Below are positions 1-6,813 of a DNA stretch of 20,613 bases, one piece after another (position 1 is the stretch's first letter; every line of letters starts with the position of its first letter). The DNA comes from an uncultured Streptomyces sp. Lineage in GTDB: Bacteria; Actinomycetota; Actinomycetes; Streptomycetales; Streptomycetaceae. Under the pieces are notes generated by a model. The model had not been told where the DNA came from. It worked only from the letters and a program-made list of their open reading frames with translations, and did no database searches. Made by a program: the position numbers and the translations under genes. Location: assembly GCA_946480485.1 (NCBI GenBank), contig CAMLJW010000036.1:1-20613 (forward strand). The letters are read 5' to 3'.

Positions 1-25
1 GAAGCCGACCGCACTCCGAACACGT

Positions 26-51
26 CAAAGATCATTTACGGGACAACCCTT
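26..51. mobile_element. IS-terminus-like sequence at the left edge
   Basis: The segment contains TTACGGGACAACCCT (36-50), identical to 12218-12232, preceded by AAGATCAT as in two further copies near 11661 and 12193. Read on the minus strand, the form GGGTTGTCCCGTAA resembles the ends of IS5-type elements of Streptomyces, from memory and not searched. The rest of such an element would lie to the left of the window. This could instead be a solitary remnant. Confidence 0.5.
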
Positions 52-90
52 AGTTCCAACGAGCCGGGCAAACGCCGGCACCCTGGGTTT

Positions 91-939
91 CTAGGCACCA
101 GAGCCTGCCGACAACTCCGACATCGGGATCTTGACGTCGGTGACGTCGGGGCCGCCCTTACCGAATCCGGGCTCCTGCTGCGATCCGGGCTCCGGCTGCG
201 ATCCGGGCTCCCGCTGCTGTTCCCCACCCTGGACCGAAAACGGGGGATCTACCGGTTTGCCACTTCGGTCCGTGCACTTGACGTTGCGGAACCAGACATC
301 GCCCATCGGGCTTCCGTTCGCGAGGAGAATCGGGAAGAAGACGTGGACGCTGTTGGCCTTCTCGTAGGGGGAGAAGAAGACCGTCTTGCCGTCCTGTTGT
401 GGGTCCTTGTAGGTGGCCTTTGTGTATCCGCTCACGTCGAGGCGCTTGTGTGACCACATGAAGAAGCCCCAGCTGTTGGGGTTTGTCGTAGCGTCATATG
501 ACCACGACGCCCCGGACGCCTTGTCGTCGCGCTTGATATTGAAGCCCAGCTCGAGGAACTTGATGGAGACGCCGAATCCCGAGGCGCCAAGATCGGTATG
601 GCCGTCGATCTGGTATCCGGTCTCGGTCTGCATGATCCTTGTCACTTCGGTGGTCGCCGTGATCTGCTTCTTCACAGCAAAGGTCGATCCGCAGTTGTCT
701 TCGACGGCGCTCACCCGCTCGTTGGGCCCCTGATTCACCTTATAGCCGGTGTCGATGAACTGGCAGCTCTCCAGTTTGTCCGAGTCGTTCTTGCAGTCGT
801 CGGACACCTCGCTGGGGGTCACCGCGCCTGCCGTGGCCATGAGGGGAACCGCGACTGCGAAGGCGGCCACCGGCGCCAGGATGAGGGCGAGGCGCTTCTT
901 CTTGCTCCGGTGGCTGCCACTGCGGTCGGCGTGTGTCAT
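91..939 (-). CDS. Secreted four-cysteine protein of unknown function (paralogue A)
   Basis: The 282-residue product begins with a Sec signal peptide: a basic N-terminus (RSKKKR), a hydrophobic core at about residues 17-37 and a likely AGA cleavage site near 39. The mature part has four cysteines (C49, C59, C83, C222), suggesting two disulfides, and a long Thr/Ser-rich central stretch with alternating polar and hydrophobic residues. The tail at about 238-262 is low-complexity Gln/Glu/Pro/Gly from an 18-bp repeat. The start at 939 is backed by AGGAG eight bases upstream. The upstream minus-strand gene (1123-1872) encodes a protein with the same cysteine layout; C2 to C3 is exactly 24 residues in both. 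Codon use is less GC-rich than in the enzymes further right. I do not recognise a family. A beta-rich pore-former or secreted binding protein is only a guess from the pattern. Confidence 0.8.
   Translation of the reverse strand: MTHADRSGSHRSKKKRLALILAPVAAFAVAVPLMATAGAVTPSEVSDDCKNDSDKLESCQFIDTGYKVNQGPNERVSAVEDNCGSTFAVKKQITATTEVTRIMQTETGYQIDGHTDLGASGFGVSIKFLELGFNIKRDDKASGASWSYDATTNPNSWGFFMWSHKRLDVSGYTKATYKDPQQDGKTVFFSPYEKANSVHVFFPILLANGSPMGDVWFRNVKCTDRSGKPVDPPFSVQGGEQQREPGSQPEPGSQQEPGFGKGGPDVTDVKIPMSELSAGSGA
165..218. repeat. 18-bp tandem repeat, three copies, in-frame
   Basis: Three consecutive 18-bp units (165-182, 183-200, 201-218), each starting ATCCGGGCTCC, lie inside the minus-strand secreted protein gene. 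They encode the six-residue Pro-Glu-Pro-Gly-Ser-Gln type units of its C-terminal tail. Being a multiple of three, the unit number can change without a frameshift. Confidence 0.9.
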
Positions 940-1029
940 GGTGTGTCTCCTGTACGTGGGCGGCTATGAGGACTTGGTCGGGTCCGACCTTGATGGCGGA
1001 ACTTGTACTCGCGGATGCCGCAGCGAGGG

Positions 1030-1105
1030 GCTGTGACCTGCGGAAAGAGAAGTGACGATCCATCATCGGACGCCTCGGCCGTTCGACGTTTCCGCAGGTC
1101 ACAGC
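1030..1105. repeat. 17-bp perfect inverted repeat between the secreted-protein genes
   Basis: The arms GCTGTGACCTGCGGAAA (1030-1046) and its exact reverse complement (1089-1105) are separated by 42 nt. The repeat sits 18 bases after the stop of the 1123-1872 gene and about 90 bases before the start of the 91-939 gene, both on the minus strand. It has no T-tract. It could be a terminator or attenuator between the two genes, a processing site, or the ends of a tiny mobile element. Confidence 0.85.
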
Positions 1106-1122
1106 GACTCGACAAAGTCCTA

Positions 1123-1872
1123 CTAGTTATCGGGGTGGGGTGGTTGGCCACCGCAGGGGAAAAAGACGGCCTTGGCCTTGCCGTCCACAGCTCCGGGCGC
1201 GCCGTTGACTCCGGGCAGGACCTTGGGCCCCACGACCGAATCTGGCGCCTCGTAGACCTGCTCCTCCACCGGGTTGGTGGCGAAGCCACCTGGCTTGGCG
1301 TGGATCTTCACGACCCATACGCCGTCCATCTGATGCATAAAGGGCGTGTACACCGTATAGCCGATCTTGTTCGGCGGTATAGCAATGGTCCTGTTCTCGG
1401 TGAACCTTGCCGAATTGAGAGTCAGGTCCAACGCCCCGTCGTGCTTCATCCAGTTCATGCCGAGAAGATTGCCGAGTATGCCTCCGCCTGACTGGGTGAG
1501 TTGGTACTTGCCATGACCCTGAGCGACCGCCTCAGTGAAACTGCTGGAGTACGATGCCTGGTCATTTACGTCCGGCGGACAGTTTCTGAAGTTGACCGTT
1601 GCCCTCTTGGTTTCTCCTTCGAAGTCCGTTTCTTTCTTTATCACGAAATCGCAGGAGTCGGCCAGCGGTTTGTCTTGGAGTCCGGGACTGAATGTCTGCT
1701 CCTTACCGTCGATGACAGAAGCCTTGCTGCACATGTGCATGATTTCTTCGGGCGTCTTCTCCTCGGCGGCGTGCGCCGAGGGGAAAAGGCTGACGGCGGC
1801 TCCGGCGGTGGCCAGCGCGGCTCCGATCGCCACGAAACGAACCCTCTTGTTCCTGAAGCGCCGTGTTGCCAT
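1123..1872 (-). CDS. Secreted four-cysteine protein of unknown function (paralogue B)
   Basis: The 249-residue product has a Sec signal peptide: a basic N-terminus, a hydrophobic core at about 13-30 and a likely AHA cleavage near 35. The start at 1872 is chosen because GGAG lies seven bases upstream; the in-frame ATG at 1884 has AGGA almost touching it. The mature protein carries four cysteines (C48, C74, C98, C240). Spacing C2-C3 is 24 residues and C3-C4 is 142, against 24 and 139 in the neighbour at 91-939. Both have a Cys-x-Phe motif at C2 and Asn-Cys at C3, so they are probably paralogues. The region after C3 is Ser/Thr-rich and is followed by an IPPNK turn and more alternating beta-like sequence. 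This is loosely like aerolysin/ETX-type proteins, but that is inference. AT-ending codons (ATA, AAA, GAA) are commoner than in neighbouring enzymes. Confidence 0.8.
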   Translation of the reverse strand: MATRRFRNKRVRFVAIGAALATAGAAVSLFPSAHAAEEKTPEEIMHMCSKASVIDGKEQTFSPGLQDKPLADSCDFVIKKETDFEGETKRATVNFRNCPPDVNDQASYSSSFTEAVAQGHGKYQLTQSGGGILGNLLGMNWMKHDGALDLTLNSARFTENRTIAIPPNKIGYTVYTPFMHQMDGVWVVKIHAKPGGFATNPVEEQVYEAPDSVVGPKVLPGVNGAPGAVDGKAKAVFFPCGGQPPHPDN

Positions 1873-2062
1873 GCCGTACTCCATTCCTGGTGGCTTCTTT
1901 GCCCCTGGGACACGGGATTATTGCTTCGCTGGACGATGGTCCGATAGAGTCAAATGTCCCTACTGTTCGGTAACCTGTGGTGTGGGGTTCCGTGTTTGTT
2001 CAGATCGACGGTTGATGTCGGCGGCAAGTCCCGGTGAGGGTGCCGCCCGGGATGCAGTCCGC

Positions 2063-2323
2063 AGCCGGTTCGCCGAGTTCGAATCGCTCACCGATCCGCG
2101 TGGAGCCGGCGGGGTGCGCTACCGGCTCTCCTCACTGCCGGCCCTGATGGTCTGCGCGACACCCGCGGGCCACGACTCGAACACCGCGGCAGCCAAGTGG
2201 TGCCGGCGTGCGGCACCCGAGGAACTGGCCGCGTTCGGCGCGGCTGACGGCCGCCACGGCCAGGACCGAAGTCACCGTGTGACTGCGGTCCGTCGCGTCT
2301 GTGTCAGGTGCGCTGGGGAGTGA
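2063..2323 (+). pseudogene. ISAs1-type transposase N-terminal remnant
   Basis: The encoded stretch of about 60 residues runs from FAEFESLTDPRG through GVRYRLSSLPALMVC to AGHDSNTAAAKW and RRAAPEELAAFG. It matches the pattern of the N-terminal domain of ISAs1-family transposases (PF13808-like: DPR-x-x-GVRY, LLA-x-x-VCA, AG-x-x-S). After about position 2245 the reading frame degenerates and stops at 2323, and no DDE catalytic domain follows. The element is therefore a dead fragment. The open frame runs in from upstream, with a possible ATG at 2015. Identification is from memory of the family, not a search. Confidence 0.65.
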
Positions 2324-2779
2324 ACCTCCGGCCGGTTTATCGCATCTGACAGTACGCCATACCACTCCTGTGATGCATGTGAAGACCGGAGACCCCTATG
2401 CCTTTCAACGCCCGCGCCCACAGAGCGGCGGCTCGGCGGAGCGCCTTGGTCGCAGTCGCGGTCGGCAGGTACTCGGGCTCGCCGACCGCGTCCGTCGGCA
2501 CGGCCCACGCCGCGATGTCGACGGATCGCGAGCGCCCGCTCGTGCACCGCGCACAGCCGGTCCGGACAGGGGGCAGATTCTGGGGCACTGAGGCGTCGCG
2601 GTGCAGTTCGGCCTTCGGGCCGATCGGACCGCCGCATCCATCGACCAGCTCCGCACGGGCTGTCAGGTCGCCCAGCGGGCGGCGGTCGCCCGACTGGAGC
2701 AGGGTCGCTTCCTTGGGGCCACCGCGCAGGATGCCACCGCGCAGGATGCCGACGGTCAGGCGCAGGAGCGGTCAGCTGC
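2324..2779. other. Stretch without a convincing gene
   Basis: Several overlapping open frames exist on both strands, as expected at this GC, but none shows a recognisable domain plus a good ribosome-binding site. The minus-strand frame at 2337-2588 has strongly G/C-ending codons over about 45 residues (around DAVGEPEYLPTATATKALRR) and could be an unrecognised gene remnant. A 15-bp perfect tandem duplication lies at 2718-2747. Confidence 0.4.
2718..2747. repeat. 15-bp perfect tandem duplication
   Basis: GCCACCGCGCAGGAT occurs twice head to tail (2718-2732, 2733-2747). It lies outside any gene I can support and is probably a simple slippage duplication. Confidence 0.85.
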
Positions 2780-2846
2780 GCCTCGGCCGGTCGGCCGAGG
2801 CAGACGTCAGGCGCAGGAACCGCTTCGCCGGCGGTTCCTGCGCCTG
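2780..2846 (-). terminator. Tandem hairpins downstream of the lectin-glycosidase gene
   Basis: The hairpin nearest the stop codon has a perfect 16-bp stem (2808-2823 with 2831-2846) and a 7-nt loop. It begins 21 bases after the stop of the minus-strand gene at 2868-4925. A second hairpin with a 9-bp stem and 4-nt loop lies at 2780-2801. No U-tract follows, which is common for Streptomyces stem-loop terminators. Confidence 0.75.
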
Positions 2847-2867
2847 GTCATGGCAGGGTCAGAGCTG

Positions 2868-4925
2868 TCAGTTGATCCGGACGATCTTCCAGAGCTGGTC
2901 GTCGAGGTTGGCACTGCCCCACTGGACGACGGCTGCCCCGTTGGCGGTGGAGGACTGGGCGACGCCGGCGACGAGGGTGCTGTTCACGTTCCGGAGTTTG
3001 TAGTAGCCGCTGCCGGCGTCGGTGAGGGTCCACTTCTGGGAGTCGGCGCTGGAGGCGGTGTTCTGGACGAGGGCCGCTCCCGCCGTGCTGGAGGAGCCTT
3101 GGATGTCGAGGTTGAGGTTGCTGTTGGCGTTCTTGATGGTCCAGGCGCCGCTGCCGGCGGACTGGAAGGTGAAGAGCTGGCAGGAGTAGGCGGAGTTCTG
3201 CCACTGCCCGACGGCGGTGTTGGTGGCGGTGGAGCCGTTCGGGATGTCGAGGTACTTGCCGCTGTTCTTGTTGACGAGGACGTACTGACCGGTGCCCAGG
3301 GGCGGCAGGGCGGTCTGGGTGAGGTTCCAGCGCTGGCAGGCGCAGCTGGTGGCGGCCCACTGCCCGGCGGTGGTGCCGACGGTGGTGGAGCCGCCCGGGA
3401 TCTCCAGGTACTTGCCGGTCAGCCGGTTGATGAGGGAGAAGCCACCCGCGGGGTGCGGGGAAGCCGCCCACTCGTGGTCCACGGTGCCGTTGTCGTCCCA
3501 TTGGAGGATCTTGGCGCCGTTGGCGGCGGACTGGTTCTCCACGCCCAGGACCTTGCCGCTGGCCACGTTGAAGATCTTGAAGTAGCCCGAGGGCTGCTGG
3601 ACGAACCGCCACTTCTGGTCGCTCGCGTTGTCGGCGTTCTGCTGGGTGGCGTAGGTGCCGTTGGTGGTGGAGCCGCCCACGATGGTGAGCAGCTGGCCGC
3701 TGCCCGCGTTGGAGACGGTGTAGGTGGCGCCGTCGGAGATGCCGCCGCCCAGGTCGATCGTGCTGTAGGTGACCGGGTTGGCGAGGTTGCTGCCGCCGCG
3801 TCCGGCGCTGAGTATCAGCAGGCTGTGCCCGTCGGGGAGGGATGTCATGCCGCGGCTGTAGCCGCCGGCCACGTCGGCGTTGATGCGCGTCCAGGTGTTC
3901 GCGGCGCCGTTCTGCGTGTTGATGAACAGGTCCTCGGCGCTGTTGGCGCTGAGGGCGAGGGTTCCGTTGGGGCCTCCTGTGGGCAGCCAGGTCATGTAGG
4001 GAGCGCTCTGGGGTACCACGCCGTCCGTTGTCCGCAACGGGATGCCGGTGACCGAGCCGAACGCCTCCGGGTCGGAGGAGATCTTGTAGTAGACGGAGAA
4101 GTTGCCCTCGGGAGCGCCGCCGTACTCGTACGACAGGACGTAGTTTCCGTTCGGCAGCTTCGCGACGGTCGGCATGCCCGGACGGTTGCTGAAGGTGGGC
4201 ATCGCCACGTCGTCCACGACGGCGCCCCAGGTGCGGGCGTCCGTGGAGACCTGGTGCACGATCTTCTGGCCGTGGTCGGGGTCGCGCTGGTCGGAGTAGT
4301 AGACGATGAGCTTGCCGCCGGAGACCAGGAAGAACGGCTCCCAGACCGGGGTGTTCCCGTTTGTGTCGAGGGCGGCGCCGCCGGTGGCGATGTTGCTGAC
4401 GAAGCTCCAGGTCTGCCCGCGGTCGGTGCTGGCGTACAGGTCGATCTTGGTGGCCGACCGGTCGGAGGGCACCGAGTCACCCGCGGCCAGGATGGTCCCG
4501 GCCGGGAAGTCACCTATGGCCGTGGGCAGTTCGAAGAGCTCGGGCTGCCAGCGCATGCCCCAGCCGTTCTGTGTGTCGGCGATGTCGGAGAGCTTGCTCC
4601 AGGAGTTGCCGTTGTCGGTGCTGCGGTAGACGGGGAAGACGGGCGTGCCGGAGGTGTACTGCTCGAAGGTGGCGAGCAGGGTGCCGTTGGCCGATCCGTT
4701 GTGCTGCAGGCGCAGCGCCCGCGGATACAGCGAACCGGGCGAAGGCGCACCGGAAGGCGGGGTGTACATCGTCTGCGAGGTGCGGGCGAGGGCGTCTGCT
4801 CGGCCCGCGGCGGGCATGATCAGCGTCGCGGCCGCGACGGCCAGGGCGAGCAGAAGGAAGAGGAGGGTGACGGGGCGGGAACGCGGAGCGGCGCCGGGTC
4901 TGGCGCCTGGCAGTGCAGGGGACAT
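2868..4925 (-). CDS. Secreted beta-propeller glycosidase (GH93/sialidase-like) with two ricin-B lectin domains
   Basis: The 685-residue product has a signal peptide (basic RSRP, hydrophobic core about 19-37, AGRADA cleavage near 45). A propeller domain spans about 65-395 with Asp-box motifs STDNGNSW (102-109), STDRGQTW (166-173) and STDARTW (227-233), and a RPGMP motif near 248. E196 (in WEPFF) and E267 (in SYEYGG) are 71 residues apart. That is close to the spacing I recall for the two catalytic glutamates of GH93 exo-1,5-alpha-L-arabinanase, so GH93 is preferred over true sialidase. Residues about 398-537 and 544-685 form two ricin-B (CBM13) trefoils with Q/E-x-W-like motifs (DQKW, DHEW, CQRW, SQKW, DQLW; one repeat reads CQLF). 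AGGAG precedes the ATG. The gene ends in a strong hairpin. It likely acts outside the cell on plant arabinan. An adjacent LacI-type regulator gene and a GH42 gene fit a sugar-use locus. Confidence 0.85.
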   Translation of the reverse strand: MSPALPGARPGAAPRSRPVTLLFLLLALAVAAATLIMPAAGRADALARTSQTMYTPPSGAPSPGSLYPRALRLQHNGSANGTLLATFEQYTSGTPVFPVYRSTDNGNSWSKLSDIADTQNGWGMRWQPELFELPTAIGDFPAGTILAAGDSVPSDRSATKIDLYASTDRGQTWSFVSNIATGGAALDTNGNTPVWEPFFLVSGGKLIVYYSDQRDPDHGQKIVHQVSTDARTWGAVVDDVAMPTFSNRPGMPTVAKLPNGNYVLSYEYGGAPEGNFSVYYKISSDPEAFGSVTGIPLRTTDGVVPQSAPYMTWLPTGGPNGTLALSANSAEDLFINTQNGAANTWTRINADVAGGYSRGMTSLPDGHSLLILSAGRGGSNLANPVTYSTIDLGGGISDGATYTVSNAGSGQLLTIVGGSTTNGTYATQQNADNASDQKWRFVQQPSGYFKIFNVASGKVLGVENQSAANGAKILQWDDNGTVDHEWAASPHPAGGFSLINRLTGKYLEIPGGSTTVGTTAGQWAATSCACQRWNLTQTALPPLGTGQYVLVNKNSGKYLDIPNGSTATNTAVGQWQNSAYSCQLFTFQSAGSGAWTIKNANSNLNLDIQGSSSTAGAALVQNTASSADSQKWTLTDAGSGYYKLRNVNSTLVAGVAQSSTANGAAVVQWGSANLDDQLWKIVRIN

Positions 4926-5297
4926 GTGCGGCTCCTATGCGGTGACGAGGTTCTCCTAAGGGCCCGCCACCCCAGGACGATCAGGTTGAGGGACGGCGGA
5001 GTTCGGGGGCGGGTCAGCCGGGCGGGAGGGCCGGATGACATCGCGACGAGAGGGTGCAGTCGGCAGCCCTGTGGTGACGGCTGCGGGGTTGCGGCCGCCG
5101 CAGGCCCCCGCAGGGTGTGCGGGCGGGTGTCCTGCGTCGGCCGGGGGCTCAGGATGTTGCTCAGGTGGTGCGAAAACGCCCTGTGGAAGTGCACTGAAGA
5201 TCTTGGATCAACCCGACCTGGGTCGGCTCACGTCGGTTGATATTTACTGGCAATCCGGCATGAGTCCGGCGGCCTGAGCAAGATCTTCAGGACCCTT
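4926..5297. promoter_or_regulatory. Upstream region of the lectin-glycosidase gene with nested inverted repeats
   Basis: No gene is seen here. A perfect 12-bp inverted repeat, CTGAAGATCTTG at 5194-5205 and its complement at 5279-5290, places two AAGATCTT palindromes 85 bp apart. Between them lie CCGACC-N2-GGTCGG (5213-5226) and the pair ATCAAC (5207-5212) and GTTGAT (5236-5241). The cluster lies about 270-365 bases upstream of the glycosidase start and immediately after the LacI stop. It could hold operators for the LacI protein with looping, or partly act as a terminator for the LacI gene arriving on the minus strand. The stretch 4970-5190 is GC-rich with nothing recognised. Confidence 0.5.
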
Positions 5298-6341
5298 CTA
5301 GCCCTCGTGGGGCGGCGGTGGTGCGGTCGAGCTGCGGACGACGAGTTCAACGGGTGGGTCGCTCGCCGGCGGAAGTTCCATGTCCGGCTTCTCGATGGCG
5401 TGTACGAGCAGTCGGATTCCCTCCCGCGCCGCGGCGTCGAAGGGCTGACGCACGCTGGTCAGCGGAGGAGAGACGTAGGCGAAGACCGGGGTGCCGTCGA
5501 AACCGACGACACTGACGTCCTCCGGAACACGGCGCCCTGCTTCACGCAGGGCGTGGATCAGGCCGATGGCCATCTCGTCGCCCGCCGCGAACACCGCGGT
5601 CACGGAGCGCTCCGAGGCCAGCTCGCGACCCGCCGCATACCCGGAGGCGGGCGACCAGTCGCCGTTGAGCAAAGGCGGTTCGTGTGCGCCTCGTGCCGCG
5701 AGCGCCGCCCGCCATCCCTCGATGCGGTCCTTGGTGGCGTACCACTGCCGTGGGCCGGCGAGGTGATGGACGGTCTCGTGTCCCAGGTCAAGCAGGTGCT
5801 CCGTGGCCGCCCGCGCCAGGGCATACGACCCTACGCTCGCCGTAACCGTGCGGGCGGCGGTGAAGGCCGGCGGTGCCCCCAGGAAGAGGGCCGGCACGTC
5901 GACACGGACGGCGACCTCCCCCTCCACGATGGGCTCGGAGACGACGACGCCGTCCACGCCCTGTTCGAGGAGTGACTCCACGGCGCCGGCGATGCTTTCC
6001 GGGGCGCCGTCCGGCGTGTTCACCACGCGGAGCGCGTATCCCGCGTCCCGTACGGCCTGCTCGATGTGTACGAGCAGTGAGGCGGTCCCGTACCCGGCCG
6101 TCCCCAGAGCGACCACACCAATGGAGCGAGTGCGTCCGGAGGCCAGCGCCCTGGCCGCGTGGTTCAGTCGGTAACCGAGTTCATCCGCGGCCGCGAGGAC
6201 GCGTCGGCGGGCCTCGTCGGAGACGTACGGCTCGTTGTTCAGGACCCGAGAGACGGTCTTGCGCGATACCCCGGCCAGCTGAGCAACATCCGCGCTGCGC
6301 GGCGCAGGGGAACCCACGTCCCGTCCCACACCTCGTGTCAT
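5298..6341 (-). CDS. LacI-family transcriptional regulator
   Basis: The 347-residue product begins with a LacI helix-turn-helix at about 16-36 (SADVAQLAGVSRKTVSRVL) and a hinge at about 58-72 (LNHAARALASGRTRS). A periplasmic-binding-protein-like effector domain (about 73-340) ends in the usual PPLTSVRQPFDA region. The frame stays open to 6416, but the start at 6341 is chosen because GGGAG precedes it and the HTH then sits at the normal distance from the N-terminus. The longer version would also run through the palindromes at 6388-6416. Same-strand downstream is the secreted glycosidase; on the opposite strand are a permease remnant and GH42. It is probably a repressor of these sugar genes, released by an arabino- or galacto-saccharide (inference). 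Confidence 0.92.
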   Translation of the reverse strand: MTRGVGRDVGSPAPRSADVAQLAGVSRKTVSRVLNNEPYVSDEARRRVLAAADELGYRLNHAARALASGRTRSIGVVALGTAGYGTASLLVHIEQAVRDAGYALRVVNTPDGAPESIAGAVESLLEQGVDGVVVSEPIVEGEVAVRVDVPALFLGAPPAFTAARTVTASVGSYALARAATEHLLDLGHETVHHLAGPRQWYATKDRIEGWRAALAARGAHEPPLLNGDWSPASGYAAGRELASERSVTAVFAAGDEMAIGLIHALREAGRRVPEDVSVVGFDGTPVFAYVSPPLTSVRQPFDAAAREGIRLLVHAIEKPDMELPPASDPPVELVVRSSTAPPPPHEG

Positions 6342-6365
6342 GAAGTCTCCCGAGAGCCGTAAGCT

Positions 6366-6425
6366 TGCATAGAGTGAGGTCAACCGTATGACCGCGCGGT
6401 CTGACCGCGCGGTCATGTCTATGCA
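6366..6425. promoter_or_regulatory. Double palindromic operator upstream of the LacI gene
   Basis: GACCGCGCGGTC, itself a perfect 12-bp palindrome, occurs twice (6390-6401 and 6403-6414) with one base between, and the whole 6388-6416 is symmetric. An outer 7-bp pair, TGCATAG (6366-6372) and CTATGCA (6419-6425), surrounds it. It lies 48 bases upstream of the LacI start and would be between divergent promoters. A CG-centred palindrome suits a LacI-type protein. Binding by another regulator such as a TetR protein is not excluded. Confidence 0.75.
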
Positions 6426-6621
6426 TCCGCAGGGCCCATGTCAAGAGGTCCGGCAGAACAGCTTCTTCCCCGCCGGCCGCTCGAAGCCGCCGGTCAGCGT
6501 CGCGGCGGCGGCGCTTGACAGCTGACCCCCGGAGCGTTCACTCTTCCTGACGTCCGCCGATCGGCTTTGTTCGGTCATGTTTAGAACTGGTCGTTTTCAT
6601 CGACCGCTTCGCGCCGCATCC
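6426..6621. other. Intergenic segment before the permease remnant
   Basis: No gene is seen. TTGACA at 6515-6520 is a good -35-like hexamer on the plus strand but no convincing -10 follows at 16-19 bases. The deletion joint that removed most of the transporter operon should lie near the right end of this segment. Confidence 0.4.
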
Positions 6622-6813
6622 CACAACCTCTCCGGGCAGTACTTCACCGACCCCAACCTGGTCGCCGCCGGTTCCCTGCTCACCGCGATCCCGACGCTGA
6701 TCGTGTATGTCGTGCTCCAGCGCCAGTTCGTCAGCGGTCTGACCCTGGGCGCCAACAAGGGCCGAAGCAAGCCTCCCACTCGTTCCCCACACCTACCGGA
6801 GTACCACCAGTGA
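6622..6813 (+). pseudogene. C-terminal fragment of a sugar ABC transporter permease
   Basis: About 47 residues, from HNLSGQYFTDPNLVAAGSLL through IPTLIVYVVLQRQF to SGLTLGANKG, match the last transmembrane segment and C-terminal end of MalG-type carbohydrate permeases (about 280 residues when whole). The frame continues to TGA at 6811-6813, overlapping the GTG of the next gene as GTGA, so the end is native. Everything upstream is missing: the first five transmembrane segments, the EAA loop, and presumably the partner permease and solute-binding protein. The open frame can start at an ATG at 6577, but codons 1-15 do not resemble the family. It is a deletion remnant that may still be translated and couple to GH42. 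Confidence 0.8.

Noticed and set aside
2601..5240. Plus-strand open frame of about 880 codons
   Set aside because: It is antisense to the lectin-glycosidase gene, rich in Gly/Val/Ala/Asp, with no domain. Such frames arise from the GC-biased third positions of the true gene.
6342..6416. Longer N-terminus for the LacI protein starting at 6416
   Set aside because: The extra 25 residues are not family-like, have no ribosome-binding site and would be encoded by the palindromic operator.
6515..6520. TTGACA as a promoter for the GH42 transcript
   Set aside because: No acceptable -10 hexamer lies 16-19 bases downstream, so it is not called as a promoter.
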